Source: Paraflavisolibacter caeni
GTDB lineage: Bacteria; Bacteroidota; Bacteroidia; Chitinophagales; Chitinophagaceae
DNA length: 64,000 bases
Reading direction: 5' to 3'
Assembly: GCF_025628885.1 (NCBI RefSeq)
Contig: NZ_JAOTIF010000023.1
Coordinates: 44,013-108,012, forward strand
The notes under the pieces were generated by a model. It was not told the DNA's origin, searched no databases, and saw nothing but the letters and a program-made list of their open reading frames with translations. The first letter of the stretch is position 1; each line of letters opens with the position of its first letter. The position numbers and the translations under genes are program-made. This document shows positions 1 through 9,022 of the stretch, piece after piece.

Positions 1-1100
1 AGCAAACAGATTGGGAAAAAGTGAAAGCTATATATATACCCGCATTAGATACAATTACCGCCAAAGGCGGTTTTGTTTTGCTGATGGAAAAGCTTTTTTA
101 CGAGTTGTACGATCATCATGCTTCATTAAATACGAATACGGCAGCATCACAAAGGTTAGTTCCTTCCGGCACAGATCTGTGGGCAGAATACATCAATGGC
201 AAACCTGTCATTACAGAAGTAAGAAGAGACTTTGGAGCATACAAGGCGGGATTAAAAGCAGGCATGGAGTTGCATGCCTTTAATGATGTGCCCATAGAGC
301 AAGCTATTCAACCCTTCCTGGGCAAATCCCTGAAGACGGTTACACCTGAAGCTAAAAGTTATGCTCTAAGAGTGTTATTAGCCGGAACGCATCTTGGGAA
401 CAGAAAGGTTTCCGTAAAAGATAAGGGTATGCTCTATGATTTTTATCCTGACCAGCCTGTGAACCTGCTTGAAGAGCACCGTTATGAGGGGAATTTAGCC
501 GTCAGGTCATACGGTGATATTGGTTACCTAAAAATCAATAACAGTCTTGGGGATAATAACGTTATAGTATCCTTTGATTCAGCATTGAATAGCCTGATGC
601 ATACAAGAGCCCTGATCGTAGACCTTAGGGAAACGCCCAGCGGCGGCAATACAACAGTGGCCAGGGCTATCCTTGGAAGATTCATTACAAAAGAAATGTT
701 TTATCAAAAGCATGAACTTACTGCGGAACAACGGCAGTATGGGGTGAAAAGGAGCTGGGTAGAAATCGTCTCTCCAAGGGCGGCCCTTTATAGCAAGCCT
801 TTGATTGTATTAGTGGATCACTGGACAGGAAGTGTAGGGGAGGGGATCGCTATTGGTTTTGATGCACTGCAAAGAGCAACAGTAATGGGAACAAAAATGG
901 CTGGACTAAATGGCGCTAATTATTCTTATACGATGCCGAATACAGGCATAGGTTTTTCCTTTCCTGTGGAAAAGATCTTTCATGTGAATGGCAGGCCGAG
1001 AGAAGACTTTCTGCCGAAAGTTCTTGTGAAACTTTCTGACAACCATGCCACTAATGATGTAATCTTAGAGATGGCATTACAACAATTGAAAAAGCCTTAA
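1..1100 (+). CDS. S41 family (tail-specific) peptidase, 5'-truncated by window
   Basis: C-terminal part of a periplasmic or secreted serine peptidase of the S41/CtpA group. The frame is open back to the window edge (QTDWEKV precedes the GTG at 21), so the GTG at 21 is probably internal and the true start lies outside. Visible parts: a PDZ-like region with the segment AGLKAGMELHAFND, then the protease core with DLRETPSGGNT and the HWTGSVGEG segment, whose serine (271 counted from the GTG at 21) matches the catalytic serine of the family. The family cleaves C-terminal tails of proteins; the substrate cannot be told. The next gene is convergent. Assignment to S41 is fairly secure, and the role is open. 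Confidence 0.75.
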   Translation, partial: QTDWEKVKAIYIPALDTITAKGGFVLLMEKLFYELYDHHASLNTNTAASQRLVPSGTDLWAEYINGKPVITEVRRDFGAYKAGLKAGMELHAFNDVPIEQAIQPFLGKSLKTVTPEAKSYALRVLLAGTHLGNRKVSVKDKGMLYDFYPDQPVNLLEEHRYEGNLAVRSYGDIGYLKINNSLGDNNVIVSFDSALNSLMHTRALIVDLRETPSGGNTTVARAILGRFITKEMFYQKHELTAEQRQYGVKRSWVEIVSPRAALYSKPLIVLVDHWTGSVGEGIAIGFDALQRATVMGTKMAGLNGANYSYTMPNTGIGFSFPVEKIFHVNGRPREDFLPKVLVKLSDNHATNDVILEMALQQLKKP

Positions 1101-1138
1101 CGCTCCTGGTCAATGATGAATAGAGCAAGAGGCATAGT

Positions 1139-1837
1139 TTATTTTGAAATGGCTGTAATGGGAGTTAATTCCAATTTACGGAACTCCACCTCAGATCCTT
1201 CTGCCTGCACCGCAATATGGCCCTTTTGAGCTGTCGCATTATAGCCGTAATTCACCAGTTCTCCATTGACCCAAACCTTTATCGTATCCTTTAGGCATTC
1301 AATGGTCATGGTGTTCCATTGTCCAAGTGGTTTTTCCGAGCCGTCAGTCAGATTAAGGATGCGGCGCTCTTTGCCCTCTGTAATGCCCCAGTTTTCTTTA
1401 GGTCCCCGCCGCTTTTCCATATCAGGTACGGTGATGTCTTCCACAATACACCAGAAGTCTCCTGCATCCTGGTGCATCATCTGTACTTCTATGGATTTGG
1501 GAAACATTTTATAAAGTGCACGTGGGGTGGAAGCATGTACCAAAATGCCACAGTTGCCCGGTTCGCCAGCAAAGCGATACTCCGTTTGCAGCCGGTAATT
1601 TTGGTAGACAGCATCGGTGACCAGGTGACCATTAGGTTTTCCCAGGCTTACAAGCATGCCATTCCTGACGATAAACGGGTTTTTGGCTGCGGAATTGGTA
1701 TCCATTTCCGGAACATCTACGTGCCATCCGGTCAAATCTTTACCATTAAATAGGCTATAGGATTGTTGTTGCTTATGGACAGCACAGGATAAAAAAGTGA
1801 ACAGGGTGATCGTACTAAGAAGCAAATTTTTCATCAA
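1139..1837 (-). CDS. DUF1080 / 3-keto-disaccharide hydrolase-domain lipoprotein
   Basis: Exported lipoprotein of 232 residues. The N-terminus is a type II signal peptide ending in FLSC (Cys18 would be lipidated). The mature part starts with the family hallmark LFNGKDLTGWHVD and keeps the jelly-roll pattern with GILVHAS and WNTMTIECLKDTIKVWVNGE. The family (PF06439) is abundant in Bacteroidota and includes 3-keto-glycoside hydrolases, so a role in outer-surface sugar breakdown is likely. No sugar gene is adjacent, so the substrate is unknown. It stands alone, convergent with the S41 peptidase. Confidence 0.85.
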   Translation of the reverse strand: MMKNLLLSTITLFTFLSCAVHKQQQSYSLFNGKDLTGWHVDVPEMDTNSAAKNPFIVRNGMLVSLGKPNGHLVTDAVYQNYRLQTEYRFAGEPGNCGILVHASTPRALYKMFPKSIEVQMMHQDAGDFWCIVEDITVPDMEKRRGPKENWGITEGKERRILNLTDGSEKPLGQWNTMTIECLKDTIKVWVNGELVNYGYNATAQKGHIAVQAEGSEVEFRKLELTPITAISK

Positions 1838-1994
1838 AGAAATCCATTGTTTTAACCTGGGTAAAAGTGGATGTATGTATTGAAAAGATAATCCAATTGT
1901 AGCTCTTCTAAAAGTTTTAGTGTAAATTCAAAGTGTGACATAACATCGGATAGGTAAATGATCGCTGTTTTTTAAGCCATTAAAACTTTTCAGA

Positions 1995-3371
1995 TTGTCT
2001 CAGACATCAAACGAATTGAAACGGACACTGACACCAATCATGTTGTGGGGGTTGGGTGTGGGCTATGTCATTTCGGGCATGTATTTCGGCTGGAACCTTG
2101 GTTTAGAAAAAGGAGGCACACTGGGTTTAGCCATTGCTACTTTCTTTATTACGGCGATGTACATCACGTTCACTTTCAGCTATACGGAACTGGCCTGCGC
2201 CATCCCAAAAGCAGGCGGTGCCTTTGATTATGCCAACCGTGCTTTGGGAAAAGAATTGGGCTTTATTGCCGGCATGGCACAGAACATTGAGTTTATCTTT
2301 GCCCCACCGGCCATAGCATTCGCCATAGGAGCTTACTTCAACTTATTTTTTCCTCAAATACCCATACTGGCCATAGCTATCTTCAGTTATGTTGTTTTTA
2401 CAGCATTGAACGTGTATGGAGTAAAAGCTGCGGCAACCTTTGAGTTGGTTATCACCATCCTGGCTGTTGGAGAGTTGTTGCTGTTCACAGGCGTTAGCCT
2501 GCCACACTTTAAAATGGAAAACCTGCAGCATAATGCATTTCCCAATGGATGGCAGGGCGTGTTTGCAGCGATTCCGTTTGCTATTTGGTTTTTCCTTGCC
2601 ATTGAAGGTGTTGCCAACGTTGCAGAAGAAGCCCTGCATCCGCAACGTACCATTTTAAAGGGTTTTGGTTCGGCTATCCTAACGCTGGTTATTTTATGCA
2701 TTCTTGTGTTTATAAGTTCTATAGGCGTGGCAGGATGGGAGAAAATCGTATTTAAAAGCGATGGGAGTATGTCCGACTCTCCTTTGCCAATGGCCCTGGA
2801 GCAGATTGTGGGTAATAACAACATGCTCTACCACCTATTGATCACAGTAGGTTTGTTTGGATTGATTGCCTCCTTCCATGGCATAATCCTGGCAGCAGGC
2901 CGGTCAAGTTACGAGTTTGGAAAAGTAAGATTTGCTCCTGCCTTCCTGGGAAAAGTGCACAAGAAGTTTCAAACACCATCCAATGCACTACTGGTGAATA
3001 TGTGCGTCGGGATCGTTGCCTTACTTACCGGGAAAACATCAGAGATCATCACTATCTCCGTGTTTGGTGCACTTACCCTTTATATCATTTCCATGATCGC
3101 CCTGCTGCGCCTAAGAAAGAAAGAGCCACAGATGAACCGTCCATTCAAGGTTCCGCTTTATCCATTGTTCCCAGTTACAGCTTTAGTCATTGCAGTTTTT
3201 TCATTCGTTGCTATGACTGTATACAATACAAGGCTGGCTGTGATCTTTTTCCTGATCCTGGGCGGTGGTTATTTCGTTTTCAAATTATTGAATCGCCAAG
3301 CTGTTCAAAGTGTCACTGAAATGGATCAACATACTGTAGAAGACAAAAATATTCAAAGTGAATACTCCTGA
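1995..3371 (+). CDS. APC-family permease, ethanolamine/amino acid type
   Basis: Inner-membrane transporter of 458 residues with about twelve hydrophobic segments and the APC pattern (AIPKAGGAFDYANRALG in TM2, an FFLAIEGVANVAEEALHP segment in the middle). The N-terminal run and the EEALHP motif resemble the ethanolamine permease (Eat) branch rather than general amino acid permeases; this is recognition from memory, not a search. The start is a TTG at 1995: the frame has a stop at 1959-1961 and no ATG before codon 16. It is the first gene of a tight operon with a GS-like ligase, Fe-alcohol dehydrogenase, amidohydrolase and aldehyde dehydrogenase, which suggests it imports the amine or amino alcohol they degrade. 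Confidence 0.8.
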   Translation: MSQTSNELKRTLTPIMLWGLGVGYVISGMYFGWNLGLEKGGTLGLAIATFFITAMYITFTFSYTELACAIPKAGGAFDYANRALGKELGFIAGMAQNIEFIFAPPAIAFAIGAYFNLFFPQIPILAIAIFSYVVFTALNVYGVKAAATFELVITILAVGELLLFTGVSLPHFKMENLQHNAFPNGWQGVFAAIPFAIWFFLAIEGVANVAEEALHPQRTILKGFGSAILTLVILCILVFISSIGVAGWEKIVFKSDGSMSDSPLPMALEQIVGNNNMLYHLLITVGLFGLIASFHGIILAAGRSSYEFGKVRFAPAFLGKVHKKFQTPSNALLVNMCVGIVALLTGKTSEIITISVFGALTLYIISMIALLRLRKKEPQMNRPFKVPLYPLFPVTALVIAVFSFVAMTVYNTRLAVIFFLILGGGYFVFKLLNRQAVQSVTEMDQHTVEDKNIQSEYS

Positions 3372-3372
3372 T

Positions 3373-4728
3373 ATGACCATCAACGAGATCATAGAATACA
3401 TTAAAAGTCATCCTTTAGGAAAAGTAAAGATTGCCTTTACTGATATCGATGGCATTTTACGTGGGAAATATATTTCATCTGAAAAGTTTATTTCAGTTGT
3501 AGAAAGTGGAACCGGCTTTTGTGATGTGATCTTTGGGTGGGATGCCAATGATGCCGCCTATGATAATGCGGAATTCACTGGTTGGCATACGGGCTATCCG
3601 GATGCACCTGCAAGAATTGATACCACTACGTTCAGAAAGATCCCCTGGGAATATGACGTACCCTTCTTTTTAGGTGAGTTGATCAACAAGAATGGTGAGC
3701 CTGCTTATGTCTGCCCAAGACAACTCATGAAAAAGGTTTTGAAACAAGCTGAGTCAATGGGGTTTATTCCGTATTTCTCCCAGGAATTTGAATGGTACAA
3801 CTTTGAAGAAACACCACAAAGCGTAAGCGACAAACAATATAAAGATCTGAAGCCGCTGACGCCGGGTATGTTTGGCTATTCCATCTTGCGCAGTTCATTG
3901 AAGAACGACTTCTTTACAGAGCTCTTTGATCTGCTCAAAAAGTTCAATGTTCCATTGGAGGGATTACATACAGAAACTGGCCCAGGTACCTATGAAGCCG
4001 CCATCGCTTTTAGCGGATTGCAGGAGGCTGCAGACAGGGCAACGTTGTTCAAATCGGCAGTAAAAGAAATTGCCTACAGAAACGGGATCATGGCCACATT
4101 TATGGCAAAGGTAAGTGAGCATCTTCCGGGCTGTGGCGGACATGTACATCAGAGCCTTTGTGATGGAGAGAACAACAATCTCTTTTATGAAGATCAAGAT
4201 GCGCAGAAGATAAGTGCTTTGATGAAAAGCTACATTGCCGGGCAGTTGTATTGTTTGCCCCATATACTGCCCATGTTTGCCCCAACCATCAACAGTTATA
4301 AGAGATTAGTGGAAGGTGCCTGGGCACCTACTACCCTTACCTGGGGCATAGACAACAGGACGGTAGCGCTCCGGGTTTTGGCAGGAAGTAAAAAGTCGTG
4401 CCGGTTGGAAACAAGAGTGATAGGTTCTGATGTAAATCCCTACCTGGCCATGGCTGCTTGTTTAGCGAGTGGTCTTTACGGTATCAAAAATGGGATGGAA
4501 TTAAAGCAACCTGTAACGATTGGTAATGGTTACAGAGATTACAGCAACGGGACACTGCCACGTACATTGGATGAGGCTACGCAGTTGATGAAACAATCTG
4601 ATGTAGCAAATGAAATTCTCGGGGAACAATTTACTGCACATTTTACCCAAACCCGTGAATGGGAGTGGCGACAACATTTAAAGGCTGTAACTGACTGGGA
4701 GTATAAAAGATATTTTGAAATCATTTAA
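3373..4728 (+). CDS. Glutamine synthetase-like gamma-glutamyl-amine ligase
   Basis: Cytoplasmic ATP-dependent ligase of the GlnA/PuuA family, 451 residues from the ATG at 3373. A GTG at 3358 would add five residues and overlap the permease more; the ATG gives MTINEIIEYIK, a normal family start. Motifs in order: FTDIDGILRGKYIS near the N-terminus, TETGPGTYEAA (glutamate/metal site), GCGGHVHQSL and NSYKRLVEGAWAP with the DNRTVALRV nucleotide/glutamate segment. The family includes glutamine synthetase and enzymes joining glutamate to polyamines, isopropylamine or ethanolamine. A catabolic operon with a permease and two dehydrogenases argues for gamma-glutamylation of an imported amine instead of nitrogen assimilation. 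There is no adenylylation-type regulatory context. Confidence 0.85.
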   Translation: MTINEIIEYIKSHPLGKVKIAFTDIDGILRGKYISSEKFISVVESGTGFCDVIFGWDANDAAYDNAEFTGWHTGYPDAPARIDTTTFRKIPWEYDVPFFLGELINKNGEPAYVCPRQLMKKVLKQAESMGFIPYFSQEFEWYNFEETPQSVSDKQYKDLKPLTPGMFGYSILRSSLKNDFFTELFDLLKKFNVPLEGLHTETGPGTYEAAIAFSGLQEAADRATLFKSAVKEIAYRNGIMATFMAKVSEHLPGCGGHVHQSLCDGENNNLFYEDQDAQKISALMKSYIAGQLYCLPHILPMFAPTINSYKRLVEGAWAPTTLTWGIDNRTVALRVLAGSKKSCRLETRVIGSDVNPYLAMAACLASGLYGIKNGMELKQPVTIGNGYRDYSNGTLPRTLDEATQLMKQSDVANEILGEQFTAHFTQTREWEWRQHLKAVTDWEYKRYFEII

Positions 4729-4737
4729 AGATGCTGC

Positions 4738-5886
4738 ATGACATTCGATAGTATATACCAGTATAACTTTCCGACTACCATCCGCTTCGGAGTAGGGGCC
4801 AGCAAAGAGCTTGGTGATTACCTGATAAAAAATAAGCTATCAAATCCCTTGTTGGTTACAGATTCCACTGTAGCACAGCTCTCATTTTTTAAAGACATCA
4901 TCTGCAACTTTGAAAAGAAAAATATTTCCGTAGAAGTATTTTCTGAGATCCATAAAAACCCGCTGAAGTCAGATGTCTACAAGGGCACAGAGGTATATGA
5001 TGGAACAAGGCGGGATGCCATCGTTGGTATTGGTGGTGGGGCTGCACTGGACGTAGCAAGGGCCATTGTGCTGAGGATAAATCATCGCGAAGATTTATTT
5101 ACTTACGACGATCTGATAGGAGGTGATGTTTATGTGACCAACGAGGTGCCTCATTTTATCACGATTCCCACAACGGCAGGAACAGGAAGTGAAGTAGGAA
5201 GAAGCGCAATTATTGCAGATGATGAAACAAAGCAGAAAAAAATATTGTTCTCTCCTAAGCTGATGGCGAAGATCGTTTTTGCAGATCCTGTGCTCACAAT
5301 GGAGCTTCCGGCTCCTATTACGGCGGCCACTGGCATGGATGCGCTGACACATAATATGGAAGCTTACCTGGCAAAAATGCCTCATCCTATTTGTGAAGGC
5401 ATTGCCCTTCAGGGGATTGCTTTGATCAGCCAATCGCTGGAAAAGGCAGTTAAAGACCCTGACCTTGACTCGCGCGGCAAAATGCTGATCGCTTCCATGA
5501 TGGGCGCAATTGCTTTTCAAAAAGGATTGGGTGTGGTGCATTCCCTGGCGCATCCCCTTTCTTCCCTGCTGGATACGCATCATGGCCTGGCCAATGCGAT
5601 CAATATTCCTTATGGGATGCAATTTAACATCGCCGGATTTGAAGACAGATTTAAATATATAGCGAGAAGCCTTGAGTTGAAAGAAGAAAGCGGTGAAGCG
5701 GTAGTGGATTATTTGTTTGACCTGAATGCCAGAATAGGTATTCCTCATCAATTAAGAGCCATTGGTGTGAAAGAAGACCATATAGAAACGCTGGCTGACC
5801 TGGCCTTTGCCGATTTCGCTCACCCCAATAATCCAAAACCTGTTACGAGAGCGGATTTCCGGCAACTCTATTTGAAAGCTTTATAA
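4738..5886 (+). CDS. Iron-containing alcohol dehydrogenase
   Basis: Group III (iron-type) NAD(P)-dependent alcohol dehydrogenase, 382 residues, cytoplasmic. The nucleotide-binding GGG motif is at about residues 97-103 (GIGGGAALD). The four metal ligands align with those of FucO: Asp201 and His205 in MDALTHN, His268 in VHSLAHPL and His282 in DTHHGLANA. It begins 9 bp after the GS-like gene. Between a gamma-glutamyl ligase and an aldehyde dehydrogenase, the likely reaction is oxidation of a gamma-glutamylated amino alcohol to its aldehyde. This step would not be needed for polyamines or plain alkylamines, so it is the main clue to the substrate. Confidence 0.88.
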   Translation: MTFDSIYQYNFPTTIRFGVGASKELGDYLIKNKLSNPLLVTDSTVAQLSFFKDIICNFEKKNISVEVFSEIHKNPLKSDVYKGTEVYDGTRRDAIVGIGGGAALDVARAIVLRINHREDLFTYDDLIGGDVYVTNEVPHFITIPTTAGTGSEVGRSAIIADDETKQKKILFSPKLMAKIVFADPVLTMELPAPITAATGMDALTHNMEAYLAKMPHPICEGIALQGIALISQSLEKAVKDPDLDSRGKMLIASMMGAIAFQKGLGVVHSLAHPLSSLLDTHHGLANAINIPYGMQFNIAGFEDRFKYIARSLELKEESGEAVVDYLFDLNARIGIPHQLRAIGVKEDHIETLADLAFADFAHPNNPKPVTRADFRQLYLKAL

Positions 5887-5897
5887 ATACAATAGAA

Positions 5898-6611
5898 ATG
5901 AAAATTGCTTTATTATACCCGGATTCTGATAAAAAACACGAGGAATATGCCAGGTGGTTAAAAGGGGATGATGACCTGGAAGTGGTAAAGTTATCAGCTG
6001 CAGACAGTAACCTGCACGAAATAGCGAGTTGTGATGGGGTTGTTTTAAGTGGAGGAATAGATCTTCATCCAAAGAACTATGAAAATTTCCGGACAGATTA
6101 TCCGAACGCACCCAGCAAATTTGATGTTAAAAGAGATGAATTCGAAGCAGGTGCATTTGTGATGGCCCAGGAGAAGAATTTACCTGTATTGGGTATTTGC
6201 AGAGGGATGCAGTTGATCAATTGCATGATGAATGGTACACTGAAACAAGACCTGGGTGAAGAGTTGAACAGTACGCACTGGGATGACCCAGCAAATGATA
6301 AAATACATGAAGTAAAGGTTGAAAGAAATACGCTGCTTTATGAATTGGTCCAATCCGATTTTTCTGAAGTTAATAGCGCTCACCACCAGGCAATTGAAAA
6401 GCTAGGTAAAGGCCTTCGTGTGAATTGCACCGCTGCTGATGGAACTATTGAAGGATTTGAATGGGCTGATGCTTCCGGCAAGCCATTCCTTTTGTGCGTT
6501 CAATGGCATCCTGAACGGATGTATCAATTCAAATTGGAGAACTCTCCTTTATCCAAGGGTATCCGTAGCCTGTTTATCGAAGCAATGAAAAAGTCAGGAG
6601 GTGGTCAATGA
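5898..6611 (+). CDS. Class I glutamine amidotransferase-like gamma-glutamyl hydrolase (PuuD type)
   Basis: Peptidase C26 family protein of 237 residues. The nucleophile is Cys101 in LGICRGMQLIN, and the triad is completed by His204 and Glu206 in QWHPERM. PuuD-type enzymes cut the gamma-glutamyl amide bond after the amine part has been oxidised to an acid, releasing glutamate. In this operon the product would be an amino acid (glycine if the substrate is ethanolamine) plus recycled glutamate. The stop overlaps the start of the aldehyde dehydrogenase (ATGA at 6608), which indicates translational coupling. Confidence 0.85.
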   Translation: MKIALLYPDSDKKHEEYARWLKGDDDLEVVKLSAADSNLHEIASCDGVVLSGGIDLHPKNYENFRTDYPNAPSKFDVKRDEFEAGAFVMAQEKNLPVLGICRGMQLINCMMNGTLKQDLGEELNSTHWDDPANDKIHEVKVERNTLLYELVQSDFSEVNSAHHQAIEKLGKGLRVNCTAADGTIEGFEWADASGKPFLLCVQWHPERMYQFKLENSPLSKGIRSLFIEAMKKSGGGQ

Positions 6612-7975
6612 AAATTATTAATCCAGCCACAGAAGAATTGATCACTGAAGTTCAGGAAGACTCCTATGACTCAGTAGATGAAAAGTTTAGGCTGCTCCAG
6701 GCAGCACAACCCGCCTGGCAGGAAGTTGCTTTAGAAAAAAGGATAGAAGTGCTCAAGCGTTTCGCCCTTCTCCTGGATCAACATAATGAGCAACTGGCAG
6801 TCGTGTTGACTTCTGAAGTAGGGAAGCCTTTGCAGCAGTCGCGTAACGAGATCGCAGGGGCGCGAAAGAGGATCCAATGGCTAACGGCTCATGCATTGAA
6901 ATACCTGTCCGATGAAGTGATGTATACAGAAAATGGACTGGAAGAAAAGATAGCCTATGAACCGTTGGGCATCATCTGTAATATCTCTGCCTGGAACTAT
7001 CCTTACCTAGTAGGCGTCAATGTTTTTGTGCCGGCTTTGCTGGCCGGGAATGCAGTGATGTATAAGCCGTCAGAATACGCAACATTGACCGGGATAGAAA
7101 TCGAAAAACTGCTGAAAGAAGCAGGCGTACCTGCAGATGTATTTCATGTGGCCTTAGGTGCAAAAGAAACAGGGGCGTTGTTGTTGGAGCTTCCTTTTGA
7201 TGGATACTTCTTTACTGGTTCCTATAAAACAGGGCAATATATTTATGAAAGAGTAGCTCCGAAAATGGTGCCCTGCCAGTGTGAATTAGGGGGCAAGGAT
7301 CCCTTGTACGTGGCAGATGATGTTGCTGATATCAAAGCTGTAGCTGCCAGTACTGCTGATGGTGCATTTTATAACAACGGGCAAAGTTGTTGTGCTGTTG
7401 AAAGAATTTATGTTCATGAAAACGTATATGATCAATATGTGGATGAATTTATCAAAGAAGTAAGATCATGGAAGATTGGTTTGCCAAAAGAAGGCGGTGT
7501 ATATATTGGCCCTTTGACCCGAAAGGATCAATTGAATGTACTGATGGAACAGGTTAAGGATGCTTTACAAAAAGATGCAGCCCTGCTCACTGGTGGCAAG
7601 CCGATAGAACGTAAGGGCTATTATTTTGAGCCAACTGTTTTAACCAATGTAAACCATGACATGAAGGTGATGAAAGAAGAGTCCTTTGGACCGATCATTG
7701 GCATTATGAAAGTGCATAGTGATGATGAAGCCGTTGAATTGATGAAAGATACAGAATACGGGTTGACGGCTTCTGTATACAGCAGTGACAAAGCCAGGGC
7801 AGAAAAAGTGTTGAAGCAGATCAATGCAGGAACCGGTTATTGGAATTGCTGCGACCGGGTAAGTGCAGCCCTGCCCTGGAGTGGTAGGAAACATTCAGGC
7901 TTTGGAACCACACTTTCACATGCCGGCCTGCAGGCTTTTGTAAAGCCTAAAGCGTATCATTTAAAAACCTCATAA
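6608..7975 (+). CDS. Aldehyde dehydrogenase
   Basis: NAD(P)-dependent aldehyde dehydrogenase of 455 residues. Glu226 sits in CELGGKDPLYV and the catalytic Cys261 in NNGQSCCAVER (Cys262 follows directly). SAWNYP, near residue 130, belongs to the cofactor site. It overlaps the hydrolase gene by 4 bp. In the proposed pathway it oxidises the gamma-glutamyl-amino-aldehyde made by the iron alcohol dehydrogenase to the acid, which the PuuD-like enzyme then splits. It is the last gene of the operon; a convergent lipoprotein gene begins 13 bp later. Confidence 0.9.
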   Translation: MKIINPATEELITEVQEDSYDSVDEKFRLLQAAQPAWQEVALEKRIEVLKRFALLLDQHNEQLAVVLTSEVGKPLQQSRNEIAGARKRIQWLTAHALKYLSDEVMYTENGLEEKIAYEPLGIICNISAWNYPYLVGVNVFVPALLAGNAVMYKPSEYATLTGIEIEKLLKEAGVPADVFHVALGAKETGALLLELPFDGYFFTGSYKTGQYIYERVAPKMVPCQCELGGKDPLYVADDVADIKAVAASTADGAFYNNGQSCCAVERIYVHENVYDQYVDEFIKEVRSWKIGLPKEGGVYIGPLTRKDQLNVLMEQVKDALQKDAALLTGGKPIERKGYYFEPTVLTNVNHDMKVMKEESFGPIIGIMKVHSDDEAVELMKDTEYGLTASVYSSDKARAEKVLKQINAGTGYWNCCDRVSAALPWSGRKHSGFGTTLSHAGLQAFVKPKAYHLKTS

Positions 7976-7988
7976 CAGTTGAAATTCG

Positions 7989-8912
7989 TTATGGTAGTTT
8001 GCTGATTTGAACATCATCAGCGTAAAAATAGGGTGTCAATAAAACGTTACGCCAGCCAAGATTGTCGATATTAGCCCCATTAGATCCAGTGGATGTCAGC
8101 TTGATCTTATTTGAACCCGAAGCTAAATGAACTGTATCCGAAACCGTTGACCAATTCGTCCAGCTGCCAGTTGGAGGAAAAGACAGTGTTGTGTTGACCA
8201 CTACATTGTTCACTTCAAATTTTAGAGGGCGATCAGCAGTAGAGCCATTCGCATAACGGAATTGGAGCACAACAGAACCAGAGTCAACTTTGTTAAAAGT
8301 CCATTCAATATAGTCGTCGGTGCTGTTGATGAAATCAACGAAGCCTGTACCGGTAAAACCTGCACGATCAGCGGCGACTACAGCCTTGTTTAATACTGCA
8401 GATTCGGCTTCTAGAATAGTGGTGCGTTGTTGGATTGTATCAGGCGAGGCATTGATGCATAAAAACCCAACTTTAGCAGTGCCGCCGGTTACTTTGAAGT
8501 TAACCGCGTTCAATGGTAAAGGATAACTGCTATCAGGATATGCTTGCTGAATTGGGGCTGAAATAACCTCGCCGCCACCATCAGCCCATAAATACATACC
8601 TATGCCGGAGGCTTTTCCATAAACTGAGAAAGCGTAATTGCCATCTGGCAGATTTTGAACGGTCTGGGTAATGGTTCCATTCCAGGGCGTAAAAGGTGCA
8701 GAAAATTGTAAACCATATTGACCTGATTTCGCAGCTATAGAAGTGGGGGTAAAACCTCCGGAAGTTCCAACCTGCCATCCTTTCAGGGAGTCTTCAAAAC
8801 CTGGATTCTTCAATTGTTCTGGTGTTTTTTGTTCAGAAGAATCATCCTTGCTACAAGAAGAAACAAGCGTTAAAATAAAGCACAGGAATGCGGCTTGTGT
8901 AATGATTTTCAT
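7989..8912 (-). CDS. Lipoprotein with CBM6/35-like carbohydrate-binding domain
   Basis: Secreted lipoprotein of 307 residues: signal peptide ending LVSSCSKDD (lipidated Cys), a linker, an N-terminal jelly-roll beginning NPGFEDSLKGWQVG that looks like CBM4/9 domains (about residues 35-160), then a CBM6/35-like domain (about 165-295) with the typical run EAESA, FTGTGFVDF, YIEWTF, RYANGS, GSWTNWS and GSNKIKLTS. No catalytic domain is visible, so it probably binds polysaccharide at the cell surface. It stands alone between convergent and tandem neighbours with no polysaccharide utilisation locus nearby. Confidence 0.75.
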   Translation of the reverse strand: MKIITQAAFLCFILTLVSSCSKDDSSEQKTPEQLKNPGFEDSLKGWQVGTSGGFTPTSIAAKSGQYGLQFSAPFTPWNGTITQTVQNLPDGNYAFSVYGKASGIGMYLWADGGGEVISAPIQQAYPDSSYPLPLNAVNFKVTGGTAKVGFLCINASPDTIQQRTTILEAESAVLNKAVVAADRAGFTGTGFVDFINSTDDYIEWTFNKVDSGSVVLQFRYANGSTADRPLKFEVNNVVVNTTLSFPPTGSWTNWSTVSDTVHLASGSNKIKLTSTGSNGANIDNLGWRNVLLTPYFYADDVQISKLP

Positions 8913-9022
8913 TTTGGTGTGTTAAGGGTTAAGGAAATGAAAGGTTATCGATCTTCGTTAACCTATAGTTAGCGCAGGTAAAATAAAAAAATTAGAATAG
9001 AATTAAAAGCTTTTAGGAAGAA

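Noticed and set aside
5095..5751. Minus-strand ORF of 218 residues inside the alcohol dehydrogenase gene
   Set aside because: It is the antisense shadow of a well-supported enzyme; the composition (Cys/His/Arg-rich, no domain) is that of a shadow frame.
1139..7975. Linking the DUF1080 lipoprotein to the amino-alcohol operon
   Set aside because: It is divergent from the operon, is exported and belongs to sugar-related proteins; proximity is the only tie.
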